Part shown: piece after piece, positions 1-7,700 of the stretch | How positions within the stretch are numbered: the stretch's first letter is position 1 | Layout: the number at the start of each line of letters is the position of its first letter | Source: Candidatus Formimonas warabiya | GTDB lineage: Bacteria > Bacillota > Dehalobacteriia > Dehalobacteriales > Dehalobacteriaceae | NCBI RefSeq assembly: GCF_002777255.1 | Contig: NZ_CP017634.1 | Location: 4,228,903-4,292,902 of the forward strand | Length of the DNA stretch: 64,000 bases | Reading direction: 5' to 3' | Program-made: the position numbers and the translations under genes | The notes under the pieces: generated by a model | Database searches by the model: none | Seen by the model: only the letters and a program-made list of their open reading frames with translations | What the model was told of the DNA's origin: nothing

Positions 1-41
1 TATAAAATCCCCGGGAACTGCATGTCTAAGCATGTCAGAGG

Positions 42-97
42 CATGTCATGGGGACAGGTCCACTGACATATGTCAAGGGACCTGTCCCCATGACATG
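42..97. repeat. Long palindromic repeat, copy 1
   Basis: Two perfect 20-bp inverted arms (42-61 and 78-97) carry the core GGGGACAGGTCC/GGACCTGTCCCC. They flank a 16-bp centre that contains the 12-bp palindrome TGACATATGTCA (64-75). The whole 56 nt would fold into one hairpin. Three extra CATGTC units lie just upstream (21-26, 31-36, 42-47). The right arm recurs at 1692-1711 and 6476-6495, so this is a dispersed family. It resembles REP/RAYT-type or MITE-type palindromes, but no transposase is in the window. Confidence 0.85.
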
Positions 98-131
98 TTT
101 CCCCGTAACATTTATGAGGAGTGATATAAAG

Positions 132-884
132 ATGAAGATAGCTGATGGAATAGAGATGCTTGAAATACCGGCGCACCTGATGGCCGGGCCGGGTATTATT
201 AATCCGGTACTCTTTTGGGACAAAGACGAGGTTGTGTTGGTAGATGCAGGATTCCCTCACCAGGTGCAGCAATTTCGCGACGCTTTCGCCAAAGCCGGTG
301 TGCCCTTTGATCGGTTGAGCAGAGTCATTGTCACGCATGCCGATGCTGATCATGTGGGCGGCTTGGCCGGTATCTTGCATGATTCACCTCAAAAAATCAC
401 CATATTTGCCCATGAAAAAGAAAGACCATATATTGAAGCGGAACTTCCCCCCATCCGGCTGGCCCAAATGGAAGCCCAGTTGAAAATACTGCCGGAGGAA
501 CGGCGCCAACAGGTGGCAGTATTGTATGAAAGCCTGAAGGCTAATTATAAAAAATTAGGAGCAAACGTTGATGAAACGGTGGAAGACGGAGAACAACTTC
601 CTTATTGCGGCGGGATTAAAGTCGTCTATACGCCTGGCCACACCCCCGGCCATATCTGCCTTTACCATCAGCGGAGTAAAACCTTGGTAGCGGGAGATGC
701 CTTCAATGTGGAGGGAGGAGTGCTGGTACATGCTCCCGAGTTCACATGTCTGGACAAAGAACAATATGACAAATCCCTGAAAAAGCTTGCCATGTATGAT
801 ATTGAAACAGTCCTTTGCTATCATGGCGGCCTTTACAGGGATCATCCCAACCGGTCCATTGCCGAATTAGCCGGAATAAATTAG
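132..884 (+). CDS. MBL-fold metallo-hydrolase
   Basis: A 250-residue soluble protein of the metallo-beta-lactamase superfamily (glyoxalase II/lactonase-like hydrolases). The metal-binding loop reads HADADHVGG, a variant of HxHxDH with Asp in place of the second His. It is followed by TPGHTPGH, the AGDAF motif and a C-terminal CYHGG, the usual ligand order. The ATG at 132 is chosen because GAGGAG lies at 116-121. A longer reading from 48 would translate the palindromic repeat and is unlikely. No operon partner is visible. The substrate cannot be predicted within this broad family. Confidence 0.85.
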   Translation: MKIADGIEMLEIPAHLMAGPGIINPVLFWDKDEVVLVDAGFPHQVQQFRDAFAKAGVPFDRLSRVIVTHADADHVGGLAGILHDSPQKITIFAHEKERPYIEAELPPIRLAQMEAQLKILPEERRQQVAVLYESLKANYKKLGANVDETVEDGEQLPYCGGIKVVYTPGHTPGHICLYHQRSKTLVAGDAFNVEGGVLVHAPEFTCLDKEQYDKSLKKLAMYDIETVLCYHGGLYRDHPNRSIAELAGIN

Positions 885-940
885 ATTCTATTCAAAAATT
901 ATACTTCTTATGATGACAGAAGGCAAGGGGAGTTCCGATA

Positions 941-1000
941 TTTGGCCCCATGGCTTTCTGTTCATATTTGTGCAGACAGACGTGGGGCTATTTCCTATGC
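941..1000 (+). repeat. Diverged direct repeat, left copy
   Basis: This stretch (TTGGCCCCATGGCTTTCTG, then CATATTTGTGCAGACAGACG) matches 1731-1778 with a few substitutions and one short indel. The two copies lie in direct orientation on either side of the membrane-protein/XRE operon. They may be the scar of an insertion or duplication. Confidence 0.6.
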
Positions 1001-1007
1001 ATATCAT

Positions 1008-1127
1008 GGGGACAGGTAGAGATTACTGAAAAAATCACTTTTTCTAAAATTAGTGCCCGCAAACCGGCATAACTTCGTTGCTATTATTATAAAAATGGCA
1101 CTTTTTCAGTAGTCTCGGACCTGTCCC
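1008..1127. repeat. Inverted-repeat element related to the palindromic family
   Basis: About 120 bp bounded by GGGGACAGGT (1008-1017) and ACCTGTCCC (1119-1127). The inner arms continue as a near-match (AGAttACTGAAAAA against TTTTTCAGTAGTCT). The interior is AT-rich and has no reading frame. It shares the GGGACAGGT terminus with copies 1 to 3 but has a different centre, which suggests a non-autonomous mobile element. Confidence 0.65.
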
Positions 1128-1172
1128 TTCAGTTAACACTTGACATCCAGGAAGGTGCTTTTCGGTTCGCCC

Positions 1173-1236
1173 ATGTAAAATGTTCTTTACATTTGTTCAA
1201 AAATAGGTTACTATAAATGTAAAGATGTTTTTACAT
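1173..1236 (+). promoter_or_regulatory. Paired ATGTAAA/TTTACAT operator candidates
   Basis: Two inverted pairs stand directly upstream of the XRE operon: ATGTAAA 1173-1179 with TTTACAT 1186-1192, and ATGTAAA 1217-1223 with TTTACAT 1230-1236. In both pairs the arms are 6 bp apart. A TATAAA at 1212-1217 could be the -10 element. This arrangement suits autoregulation by the small XRE protein encoded at 1486-1674; that link is inference. Confidence 0.55.
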
Positions 1237-1255
1237 TGGATAAGGAGGATTTTTG

Positions 1256-1486
1256 ATGTCTTTATTTAAAAAACTGGGTTTTGAAAAAGGCGATGAACGA
1301 ATGGTTTATATTGGATTCTATTCCACTCGAATTGCCTGGGTATTTACCTCTGTGGTGCTGATGATTTGGTCATTGCAGGGCCTGCTAACTACGGATAATA
1401 TACCTGTTCAGTTTATCGTTTTTTCCAGCACCCAGGTTGTTTACTGGCTTTCTTACCTACATTACAGAAAGAAGCTGGGTAGCTAA
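1256..1486 (+). CDS. Small two-helix membrane protein
   Basis: A 76-residue protein with two hydrophobic segments (about residues 18-38 and 48-66) separated by a short polar loop, and a basic C-terminus (YRKKLGS). AAGGAGG at 1242-1248 supports the ATG at 1256. Its stop overlaps the start of the XRE regulator by one base (TAATG), so the two are translationally coupled. Small membrane proteins of this size commonly accompany short XRE regulators in Firmicutes. Its function is not known. Confidence 0.75.
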   Translation: MSLFKKLGFEKGDERMVYIGFYSTRIAWVFTSVVLMIWSLQGLLTTDNIPVQFIVFSSTQVVYWLSYLHYRKKLGS

Positions 1487-1674
1487 TGGAAAACAAGTTA
1501 AAAGAATTGCGCTTAGGCCAAAATCTTACCCAGGAGGAACTTGCCCGGGCTCTAGATGTGACACGGCAAACAATCATTGCCATTGAAAATAATAAATATG
1601 ACCCTACTTTAAGACTGGCGCTAAAGATTGCTAAATTTTTTGGAACCTATGTTGAGAAAATCTTTAAGATCTAG
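1486..1674 (+). CDS. XRE-family helix-turn-helix regulator (short)
   Basis: A 62-residue protein that is essentially a single HTH_3 domain. LRLGQNLTQEELARALDVTR forms the first two helices and QTIIAIENNKYDPTLRLALK the recognition helix and the following one. The family binds DNA as a dimer and usually represses its own operon. It overlaps the upstream membrane-protein gene by one base. The paired ATGTAAA/TTTACAT sites before the operon are the likely operator. Confidence 0.88.
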   Translation: MENKLKELRLGQNLTQEELARALDVTRQTIIAIENNKYDPTLRLALKIAKFFGTYVEKIFKI

Positions 1675-1683
1675 CATATGCAT

Positions 1684-1730
1684 ATGTCAAGGGACCTGTC
1701 CCCATGACATGTGGTCCCCATGACATGTGT
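1684..1730 (+). repeat. Palindromic repeat, copy 2 (right half)
   Basis: ATGTCAAGGGACCTGTCCCC followed by ATGACATGT, identical to the right arm of copy 1, then a partial second unit TCCCCATGACATG (1715-1727). The left arm is absent. It lies just after the stop of the XRE gene. Confidence 0.75.
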
Positions 1731-1778
1731 CGGCCCCTTGGCTTTCTGCATATTTGCGCAGACGGATGTGCGCTGTTC
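1731..1778 (+). repeat. Diverged direct repeat, right copy
   Basis: CGGCCCCTTGGCTTTCTGCA, then TATTTGCGCAGACGGATGTG, matches 941-1000 in the same orientation. Together the two copies bracket about 730 bp that hold the XRE operon and repeat elements. Confidence 0.6.
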
Positions 1779-1790
1779 CTGTGAAATCAG

Positions 1791-4700
1791 TTATACCTGG
1801 ATCTGTGCCGGTTCTTCAGGCGGCTTGCCTTTGTTGCGCTTCTTGGCCCACCAGATATGGAGGCTTTCGAATAAGGAATAGAGGACAGGCAGTAAGACCA
1901 GGGTAATCAGGGTATGAAAAATCAAACCGAAAATCACTATTGTAGCCATGGGTGCTTCCAGATCAGACCCTTCGCTGAAAGCCAGGGCCAAGGGTGTGAG
2001 GGCTAGAATGGCCGTCAGTTTTGTCATCAGAATGGGGCGTACCCGGTTGCGTGCTCCTTCCATGATGGCCGTGTGTAAATCATAGCCTCTGCTGCGCAGC
2101 AGATTAATGCGGTCAATGAGCAGAATCGCATTGGACACCACAATCCCAATCAGCATGATAAAACCCACCATGCCAATGGGGTTAACCACCCGCTGGGTAA
2201 TGACCAGGCCCACCACTACTCCCACAATGGCCATGGGCAGGCTCAACATAATAATCAAGGGATGGCTTAAACGGCCGAACTGGGCCACCATAATGATATA
2301 AATCAGGGCGATCGTCCCCAGGAAGGTCCGCACCACATCGGCCATGTTTTGTTTTTGCTGTTCCAGGGCACCGGCCAGTTTAACCGTATAGCCTTCCGGA
2401 AGGGAGAGGGCAGCCATCTTCTCCTCAATCGCCCGTCCTGCTGCGCCCATGTCCCCGCCCGCCAATTCGGCCTTGACGCTGATGATGCGTTCCCCATCTT
2501 TATGATTAATTTGGTTCGGTGTTTTGGAAAATTTCCACTGGACCAGGTCGGCCAGGGGTACCATGGCTCCGGAATCCGCTTTAACCAATACCCGGCGCAA
2601 TTGTTCCGGGTGCTGCATCCATTGTTCCGGCAGTTGGGCCACCACATCGATATCCACGTCATTGAGGGTCATGGTGGTAATATTCTGTTCGCCTATCATT
2701 GCCGCCAACTGCTGCATCAAGGAATGATCACTGACACCAAGCCGTTCCATCTCCGCAGTCTGGGGCACCAGTGTGATCTTGTCAACCCCTTCTTCAAAGT
2801 CACTGCGCGGGTTGCGCACGTTGGGTACCGTCTTTAACATCTGCTGCACCTGGTCATCTAATTGCCGGATGACTTCCATATCTTTACCCACTATTTCCAA
2901 TTCTACGGGCGTATTATTGGCGCCACCCCCAAAACCGACCTCAAATCGTTCCACATCATGCAAGGCGGCAAGATTGGCATTGATATTTTCCAGGATTTCC
3001 TCCCGGGACCGTTTCTTCTCCTTCTTGTCTTTGGTAATGATGTGAATGGTGGCATTGCCTTTTTGGGCGTCGGTATAGATATCTTTAATTTCCGGAATGT
3101 CCTTTAATTTCATCCTGGCTTCATTCGCTGCCTGGTCAGTTTCCCCTAAATTGGATCCTTTCGGCAGAATCAGCCTGGCCTGAATATAAGACTCATCCAC
3201 CTCCAGATCCGTACTGGTTTTAACCAGGGGGGCCAGCATAATGGCCATGACAAATAAGCCGACAGTCAGCAGCACCACTTTGATCCGGTGCCGCAGGGCC
3301 AAGGCCAGCAGGCGGGAAAAAAAGGAGGTAATGCGGGCATCCAGGCTGCTTTCCGTTGCCTGCACATGGCGATCCTTCATTAAAAAGCTATTGGCGTAGA
3401 CGGGCACAAAAATGAGGGCGGCAATCGTTGAAGAAACGATGGCCACAGTGACCGTAAAAGCAATGGTCTCCATAATCGGTTTATATTCCACACCCCCCAG
3501 GCCTACAATCATCAAGGGGAGAAAAACCGTGACAATGGTCAGCTGGGAGGTCAGCACCGGAGTAACGACTTCCCGGGTGCCCAGGATAATTGATTTCCTG
3601 AGAGATTCCCCTTTTTCCCGGAAAAAGTAAATACTCTCCAGGACAACGATGGCAGCGTCCACCATCAATCCCACGGACAAACTGAGGGAAAGGAGGGTAA
3701 CCAGATCCAGATTATAACCGGCAAAATTCATGCCGATAAAGGTCATGAAAACAGAGAGGGGAATGGTGGTGGAAATAACCATGGTCACGCGCCAGTTCCG
3801 CAAGAAAACAAATAAAATTAAGATGGCCAGAACAGCCCCGATCAATACATTGTGACTGAGATTGCTTACTGAGGTTTTGATGAATGTGGAACCGTCCATA
3901 ATCACATCCAGGGTGTACTGTCCCTGGGATTCACGGTTCAACTGATCGATCACCTGGTATACGGCGGCGGCGGTTTTAATCATGTCACAATCGGCGGCTT
4001 TGCTAATATTCAAGAAAATATAGGGCACGCCGTTTTTCAGGTAAACGGCATCGGCACTTTTTCCGCGCAGGTCCTGAATATCGGCCAACTGGCGCAGGGC
4101 CACCTGTCCCGTTTTGGTCTGAATGGCCACATCGCCGATTTGCTGTATGGTTTTAAATGAATTATCGATTTCAATTACGGTGTCGAAGCCCTCGTTTTTT
4201 AAAGTGCCGATGGCCTGTTTGACATTGGCCGCCTGCAATTGGGCAATCACGTCGGCGGGAGTCAGCTGGTACAGGGCGATTTCTTCCGGATGCAAAGTAA
4301 GGCAAATTTTATTACCCACATTATCTGCCGAAATATCCACCCTCTTCACATTCTCCACCGCTTCAATGCGGTCTTTCATTACGGTATTGGCCAGATTGAA
4401 TAAAACGGGCAGATCATTACCGCAAAGGGCCAGTTCCATTAAGAAATCATCACCGTAATTTGCCTGTACCACATTGACATTTTTGATTACGGAGGGGAAG
4501 CTGTTGCGCAGCCGGTTGACGGCAGTTTGTACTTCCTGAGTTGCCTCCTCCCCCTTGCCTTCCTGGGCTTGCACGGAAATGGACACACCCCCGGTCCAGG
4601 AGGAGGAGTTATACTCTTCTATGGTGGCAATGGACCGGAGCTCTTTTTCGATGGGTTTGGTGACTTTTTCCTCCATCTCTTCCGGAGGAAGGGAGCCGCC

Positions 4701-4853
4701 GGAGATGTTGATTTCGATCCAGGGGAAATTGGTTTCCGGAACCATCTCCCGTTTAAAGGAAAAAAGGGAACTAACTCCGGCAATGATGATTAAAACCGTC
4801 AACAGGTAAACAATTAGTTTGCGATTGAGAAAAAAGCCGATGAACTTTTCCAT
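1791..4853 (-). CDS. RND-family efflux permease (AcrB/MdtB-like)
   Basis: A 1020-residue inner-membrane transporter of the resistance-nodulation-division superfamily, which drives export by proton antiport. It shows the family plan: one N-terminal helix (residues 12-31), a large porter domain, a block of helices near 335-500 with VGLMVDAAIVVLES in TM4, a second helix near 530, a second porter domain and a final helix block near 850-1000. The single Asp in TM4 is typical of many Gram-positive and heavy-metal/multidrug-type members. AAGGAGA precedes the ATG. It follows the adaptor gene by 2 bp and forms an operon with it. Substrate unknown. Confidence 0.93.
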   Translation of the reverse strand: MEKFIGFFLNRKLIVYLLTVLIIIAGVSSLFSFKREMVPETNFPWIEINISGGSLPPEEMEEKVTKPIEKELRSIATIEEYNSSSWTGGVSISVQAQEGKGEEATQEVQTAVNRLRNSFPSVIKNVNVVQANYGDDFLMELALCGNDLPVLFNLANTVMKDRIEAVENVKRVDISADNVGNKICLTLHPEEIALYQLTPADVIAQLQAANVKQAIGTLKNEGFDTVIEIDNSFKTIQQIGDVAIQTKTGQVALRQLADIQDLRGKSADAVYLKNGVPYIFLNISKAADCDMIKTAAAVYQVIDQLNRESQGQYTLDVIMDGSTFIKTSVSNLSHNVLIGAVLAILILFVFLRNWRVTMVISTTIPLSVFMTFIGMNFAGYNLDLVTLLSLSLSVGLMVDAAIVVLESIYFFREKGESLRKSIILGTREVVTPVLTSQLTIVTVFLPLMIVGLGGVEYKPIMETIAFTVTVAIVSSTIAALIFVPVYANSFLMKDRHVQATESSLDARITSFFSRLLALALRHRIKVVLLTVGLFVMAIMLAPLVKTSTDLEVDESYIQARLILPKGSNLGETDQAANEARMKLKDIPEIKDIYTDAQKGNATIHIITKDKKEKKRSREEILENINANLAALHDVERFEVGFGGGANNTPVELEIVGKDMEVIRQLDDQVQQMLKTVPNVRNPRSDFEEGVDKITLVPQTAEMERLGVSDHSLMQQLAAMIGEQNITTMTLNDVDIDVVAQLPEQWMQHPEQLRRVLVKADSGAMVPLADLVQWKFSKTPNQINHKDGERIISVKAELAGGDMGAAGRAIEEKMAALSLPEGYTVKLAGALEQQKQNMADVVRTFLGTIALIYIIMVAQFGRLSHPLIIMLSLPMAIVGVVVGLVITQRVVNPIGMVGFIMLIGIVVSNAILLIDRINLLRSRGYDLHTAIMEGARNRVRPILMTKLTAILALTPLALAFSEGSDLEAPMATIVIFGLIFHTLITLVLLPVLYSLFESLHIWWAKKRNKGKPPEEPAQIQV

Positions 4854-4855
4854 GG

Positions 4856-5902
4856 TTATTCTCCTTTGACCGTAACTGCTTCACCATCACCAATATAGGC
4901 AATGCCGGAAGAAATGACCCGGTCGTTTGGTTTAATGCCGCTCAAGATTTCAATGCTGTCCCCGATAATCTGTCCCACCTCTACCACATGGCGTTTGGCC
5001 ACCCCGTTTTCAATGGCCAGCACATACTGCTGATCCTGATTTACGCCTACGCAGCTTAAAGGCAGGATAATGCCCGTGGATAAAGTGCGCGGCACCTCCA
5101 CCTGCGCTACCATTCCTCCCCGCCATAATCCGGTCCCGTTGCTCAAGGTAATCTCCACCCGGTATTTACCGGTTTGCGGGTCCGTTACCGGTGAGATCGC
5201 AGTTACTTTACCCTGCTCCTGCTTTCCGCCGTCGCTGGTAACAGCTGCAGTCTGCCCTACGTGATATTGACTGATGAGATCATTGGGGACATCAAGAACT
5301 ATTTTTACCTTGGATAAATCGACTATTTTCATCACAGGCGTTCCGGGAGAAACGGTCTGCCCCGCCTGCTGCATCACCTCTGCGATGATTCCGGAAAAGG
5401 GCGCCTTTAAGTTTGTCGCTACTACGCTCCGCTCAGCCTGGGCTACCTGATTGGTCTGGCGATCCACTTCCCGCTGGGCATCTTCCAGGTCCCTTTCGGT
5501 AGCCACGCCTTCTTGATACAGCTTCTGGACCCGTTCTAAATCTGTTTGCTTTTTGGCCAATTCGGCCTGGGCATCGGCTAAGACCAGACTGCTGACACTG
5601 TTTTCTGCCGTATCTGTATCAAGAGTGGCGAGCAGTTGGCCCTTGCCTACCTTCATGCCGTTTGTGACGTGGAGGCCGGTCAAAATTCCGGAGGCGTTAA
5701 AAAATAAATCCGCCTCCTGCTCCGGCTCGGCAATCCCAACCGCGGAGAGCAGCAGCGGCTGTTCCTGCTTTTTAACGGTGAGTGCGGAAACCAGCTTGCC
5801 TTTTGTTTCCTTCCCGGCGTCTTTATTGTCCGCGGGTTTTGCCCCGCAGCCCAGGGAAAAAATAAGAATTGACAGTATGATCAGTGCAAATCCTTTCCTC
5901 AC
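4856..5902 (-). CDS. RND periplasmic adaptor lipoprotein (MFP/HlyD family)
   Basis: A 348-residue membrane-fusion protein. The signal peptide ends in a lipobox (FSLGC, Cys at about 19), so the protein is probably anchored by lipid. A biotinyl-lipoyl-like half (GILTGLHVTNGMKVGKGQLL), a coiled-coil hairpin (about 95-150), the second lipoyl half (NLKAPFSGIIAEVMQQAGQ) and beta-barrel domains follow in the usual order. The start is GTG at 5902, preceded by GAGGAGAG. It is the first gene of the efflux pair. No outer-membrane channel gene is nearby, as expected if the host is a monoderm. Confidence 0.92.
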   Translation of the reverse strand: MRKGFALIILSILIFSLGCGAKPADNKDAGKETKGKLVSALTVKKQEQPLLLSAVGIAEPEQEADLFFNASGILTGLHVTNGMKVGKGQLLATLDTDTAENSVSSLVLADAQAELAKKQTDLERVQKLYQEGVATERDLEDAQREVDRQTNQVAQAERSVVATNLKAPFSGIIAEVMQQAGQTVSPGTPVMKIVDLSKVKIVLDVPNDLISQYHVGQTAAVTSDGGKQEQGKVTAISPVTDPQTGKYRVEITLSNGTGLWRGGMVAQVEVPRTLSTGIILPLSCVGVNQDQQYVLAIENGVAKRHVVEVGQIIGDSIEILSGIKPNDRVISSGIAYIGDGEAVTVKGE

Positions 5903-6306
5903 AATCTTCTCTCCTCTTCCGTTTTACTTATTTGTAAGATGGCAAAAAAATCCTGATAATAACAAAGACGATTATATCTTAAAAACCACGGCAATAAATT
6001 AAAAATAAATTAGAAATCGATAAAAAATAGATAAAATATCCAGTTTTTTATTTTCGGCTTGTCCCGACGGGCAAATATGGGCAATTTCTGTATGCCGGAG
6101 TGACCTACCCGATTTATTCTCGGACCGCCTATCCTTGATACTCTATCTTCTTTTATTGACGTAGTGATGGGTTCTATGCTCCTTATTCCCAGGCGGTGAT
6201 GAACTAAGAGAAAGGAAAAGCGTAAACAGAGAGAAAAGACGGCAGCGCCATCTTTTCTCTCTGTTTATCAGGATATGATAATTTTTTAAATAAAGGCAAG
6301 GGAATA
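5903..6306. other. Gene-poor AT-rich intergenic region
   Basis: No reading frame here looks real on either strand. The only structure seen is the inverted repeat at 6224-6266. The part near 5910-6010 presumably holds the efflux operon promoter, but no clear -35/-10 pair was recognised. Confidence 0.5.
6224..6266. terminator. Perfect 16-bp hairpin, possible bidirectional terminator
   Basis: AAACAGAGAGAAAAGA (6224-6239) and its exact complement (6251-6266) enclose an 11-nt loop. The A/T-rich flanks would give short U-runs in either direction. It lies beyond the end of the decayed transporter remnant on the minus strand and may have been its terminator. Confidence 0.5.
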
Positions 6307-6399
6307 TTATTTATAATTGATCAGGATAAAACCACCGATACACAGTAAGATGCCAACCATATTGATGACGGTCAGCCTTTCGTGAAAGAAGGGGAAGCC
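6307..6399 (-). pseudogene. 3' remnant of an EamA/DMT-family transporter
   Basis: The minus strand reads FFHERLTVINMVGILLCIGG followed by FILINYK and a TAA stop at 6307-6309. This is the typical last transmembrane helix of EamA (drug/metabolite) transporters, where the F(F/L)xERLT loop precedes the final hydrophobic segment. Only about 30 codons remain. The coding sequence stops abruptly where the palindromic repeat begins at 6400, so the rest was deleted or replaced in an event that probably involved the repeat. A different intact EamA gene is at 53333-54259. Confidence 0.7.
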
Positions 6400-6411
6400 A
6401 ACATGTCATAG

Positions 6412-6495
6412 CATGTCATAGGGACAGGTACACTGACATAAGGGGATAAATTGGCATGAAGATGGTCATGTCAAGGGACCTGTCCCCATGACATG
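6412..6495. repeat. Palindromic repeat, copy 3
   Basis: The left arm CATGTCATAGGGACAGGTAC (6412-6431) differs from copy 1 at two positions. The right arm at 6476-6495 is identical to copy 1. The centre (about 44 bp) is longer than in copy 1. It lies between the transporter remnant and the 3' end of the vanY-like gene. Confidence 0.8.
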
Positions 6496-6501
6496 TTAGT
6501 A

Positions 6502-7443
6502 TCATTTATAATCGTATAGTTGGGCAAAATATTCTTCCAACGTAATACCCTTGGTATAAATATACTCCGCCGCTTCTTTACCAACATATCTGAGATGCCA
6601 AGGCTCATATTGATAGCCTGTAATATCTTCTTTCCCTTTGGGGTATCTGATGATAAAACCAAACTTGTGGGCATTTTCCTTGAGCCATTTACCTTCTTTC
6701 AAATCTCCGAACTCTTCTACCAATTGAAACTGGACCTGTGAGCTGGTCAAATCCATGGCTAAACCTGTTTGGTGTTCACTTTGCCCGGGATAAGCCGAGG
6801 TCCGGTTTGCTGCCTCTTCCCCGATGGCCCTGGCTTTATTTTCAAAGATATTTTTTTGTGTTTCGTACGACCGGTATCCTGAAGCGGCTAATAAATCCAG
6901 GTTCTCCTTCCGGGCTGTTTGAAAAAGTTCTTCTAATGCCTGAGCCGCGTCTTGCCTGAGATACTTTTTCGGGCTGTCCCCTTCAAAGGGAAAAGGAACA
7001 TCGGGAATGACCAGATTTTTGGGAGCAAAATCGGCAGGCAAATTTCTTTTTTTATTTACCAGCACGAGCAAGCTATTCACATTGGTTACTATCTCCCGGC
7101 CATTCTGATCAATTTTGGTCGTGTTTTCAAAGGACAATGGGGAGTCGGTCTGATTGTTTGTTTGTGGGCCGACATTTTCCGGCGGGTCCGCTTTTTTTGG
7201 TTGCTCCGGCTTTTCTGAACGATCCTTTTCATTTTCTGTTTTTTTATCTGCCAGGTTTTGCTCCGGTTTTTCTGTGTTTTTGTTGTTTTCTTTTGCTTCC
7301 AAATCAGAACCTCCCTTAATATAATTCTCGGCATATTGCTGCGCCATCGTAATCATTATATTAAAAGGTTTCCTGGTTGTGCCGATAAATATTAAAAAGA
7401 GTACGGTCAGTATCGAAATAATGAGCAATATTCGTTTGAGCAT
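6502..7443 (-). CDS. D-alanyl-D-alanine carboxypeptidase, VanY/M15B family
   Basis: A 313-residue exported peptidase that trims the terminal D-Ala of peptidoglycan stem peptides. It has an N-terminal membrane anchor (residues 4-21), a long charged linker (about 45-105, rich in Lys, Glu and Asn) and a C-terminal M15 domain. The zinc and catalytic residues are visible in SEHQTGLAMD (His224, Asp231) and EPWHLRYVG (Glu280, His283); Arg192 lies in SGYRSYE. The ATG at 7443 is preceded by AAGGGGG. A longer upstream reading lacks a good ribosome site. The gene stands alone, so general wall maintenance is more likely than a vancomycin-resistance role. Confidence 0.92.
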   Translation of the reverse strand: MLKRILLIISILTVLFLIFIGTTRKPFNIMITMAQQYAENYIKGGSDLEAKENNKNTEKPEQNLADKKTENEKDRSEKPEQPKKADPPENVGPQTNNQTDSPLSFENTTKIDQNGREIVTNVNSLLVLVNKKRNLPADFAPKNLVIPDVPFPFEGDSPKKYLRQDAAQALEELFQTARKENLDLLAASGYRSYETQKNIFENKARAIGEEAANRTSAYPGQSEHQTGLAMDLTSSQVQFQLVEEFGDLKEGKWLKENAHKFGFIIRYPKGKEDITGYQYEPWHLRYVGKEAAEYIYTKGITLEEYFAQLYDYK

Positions 7444-7700
7444 CCCAATTCCCCCTTGTGATTGCAAATCGCTAAGATTATAACATTTTTGTCGAATTTT
7501 GTCGAATATATTTAAAAAGAGGGATGCAGCTGTCATTAACCTCTTGCTTGCAGCAAATAGTAAGGAGTTAGTGATTAGCGGGCCATTTTGTGTTCTTTTT
7601 ACAAATGGTACATTTCTTTACCCCCAAAAAAATGGAAGGATGAACGAAGATATATGGTATGCAAGGAAAGATTATCCAGAAAAAGAGAGGCTAAAAAATA

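Larger units (their letters stand above)
885..1255. other. Intergenic stretch made of repeats and a regulatory region
   Basis: No credible gene lies between the hydrolase and the small membrane protein. The stretch holds one half of a diverged direct repeat (941-1000), a 120-bp inverted-repeat element (1008-1127) and the candidate operators of the next operon (1173-1236). Confidence 0.6.
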
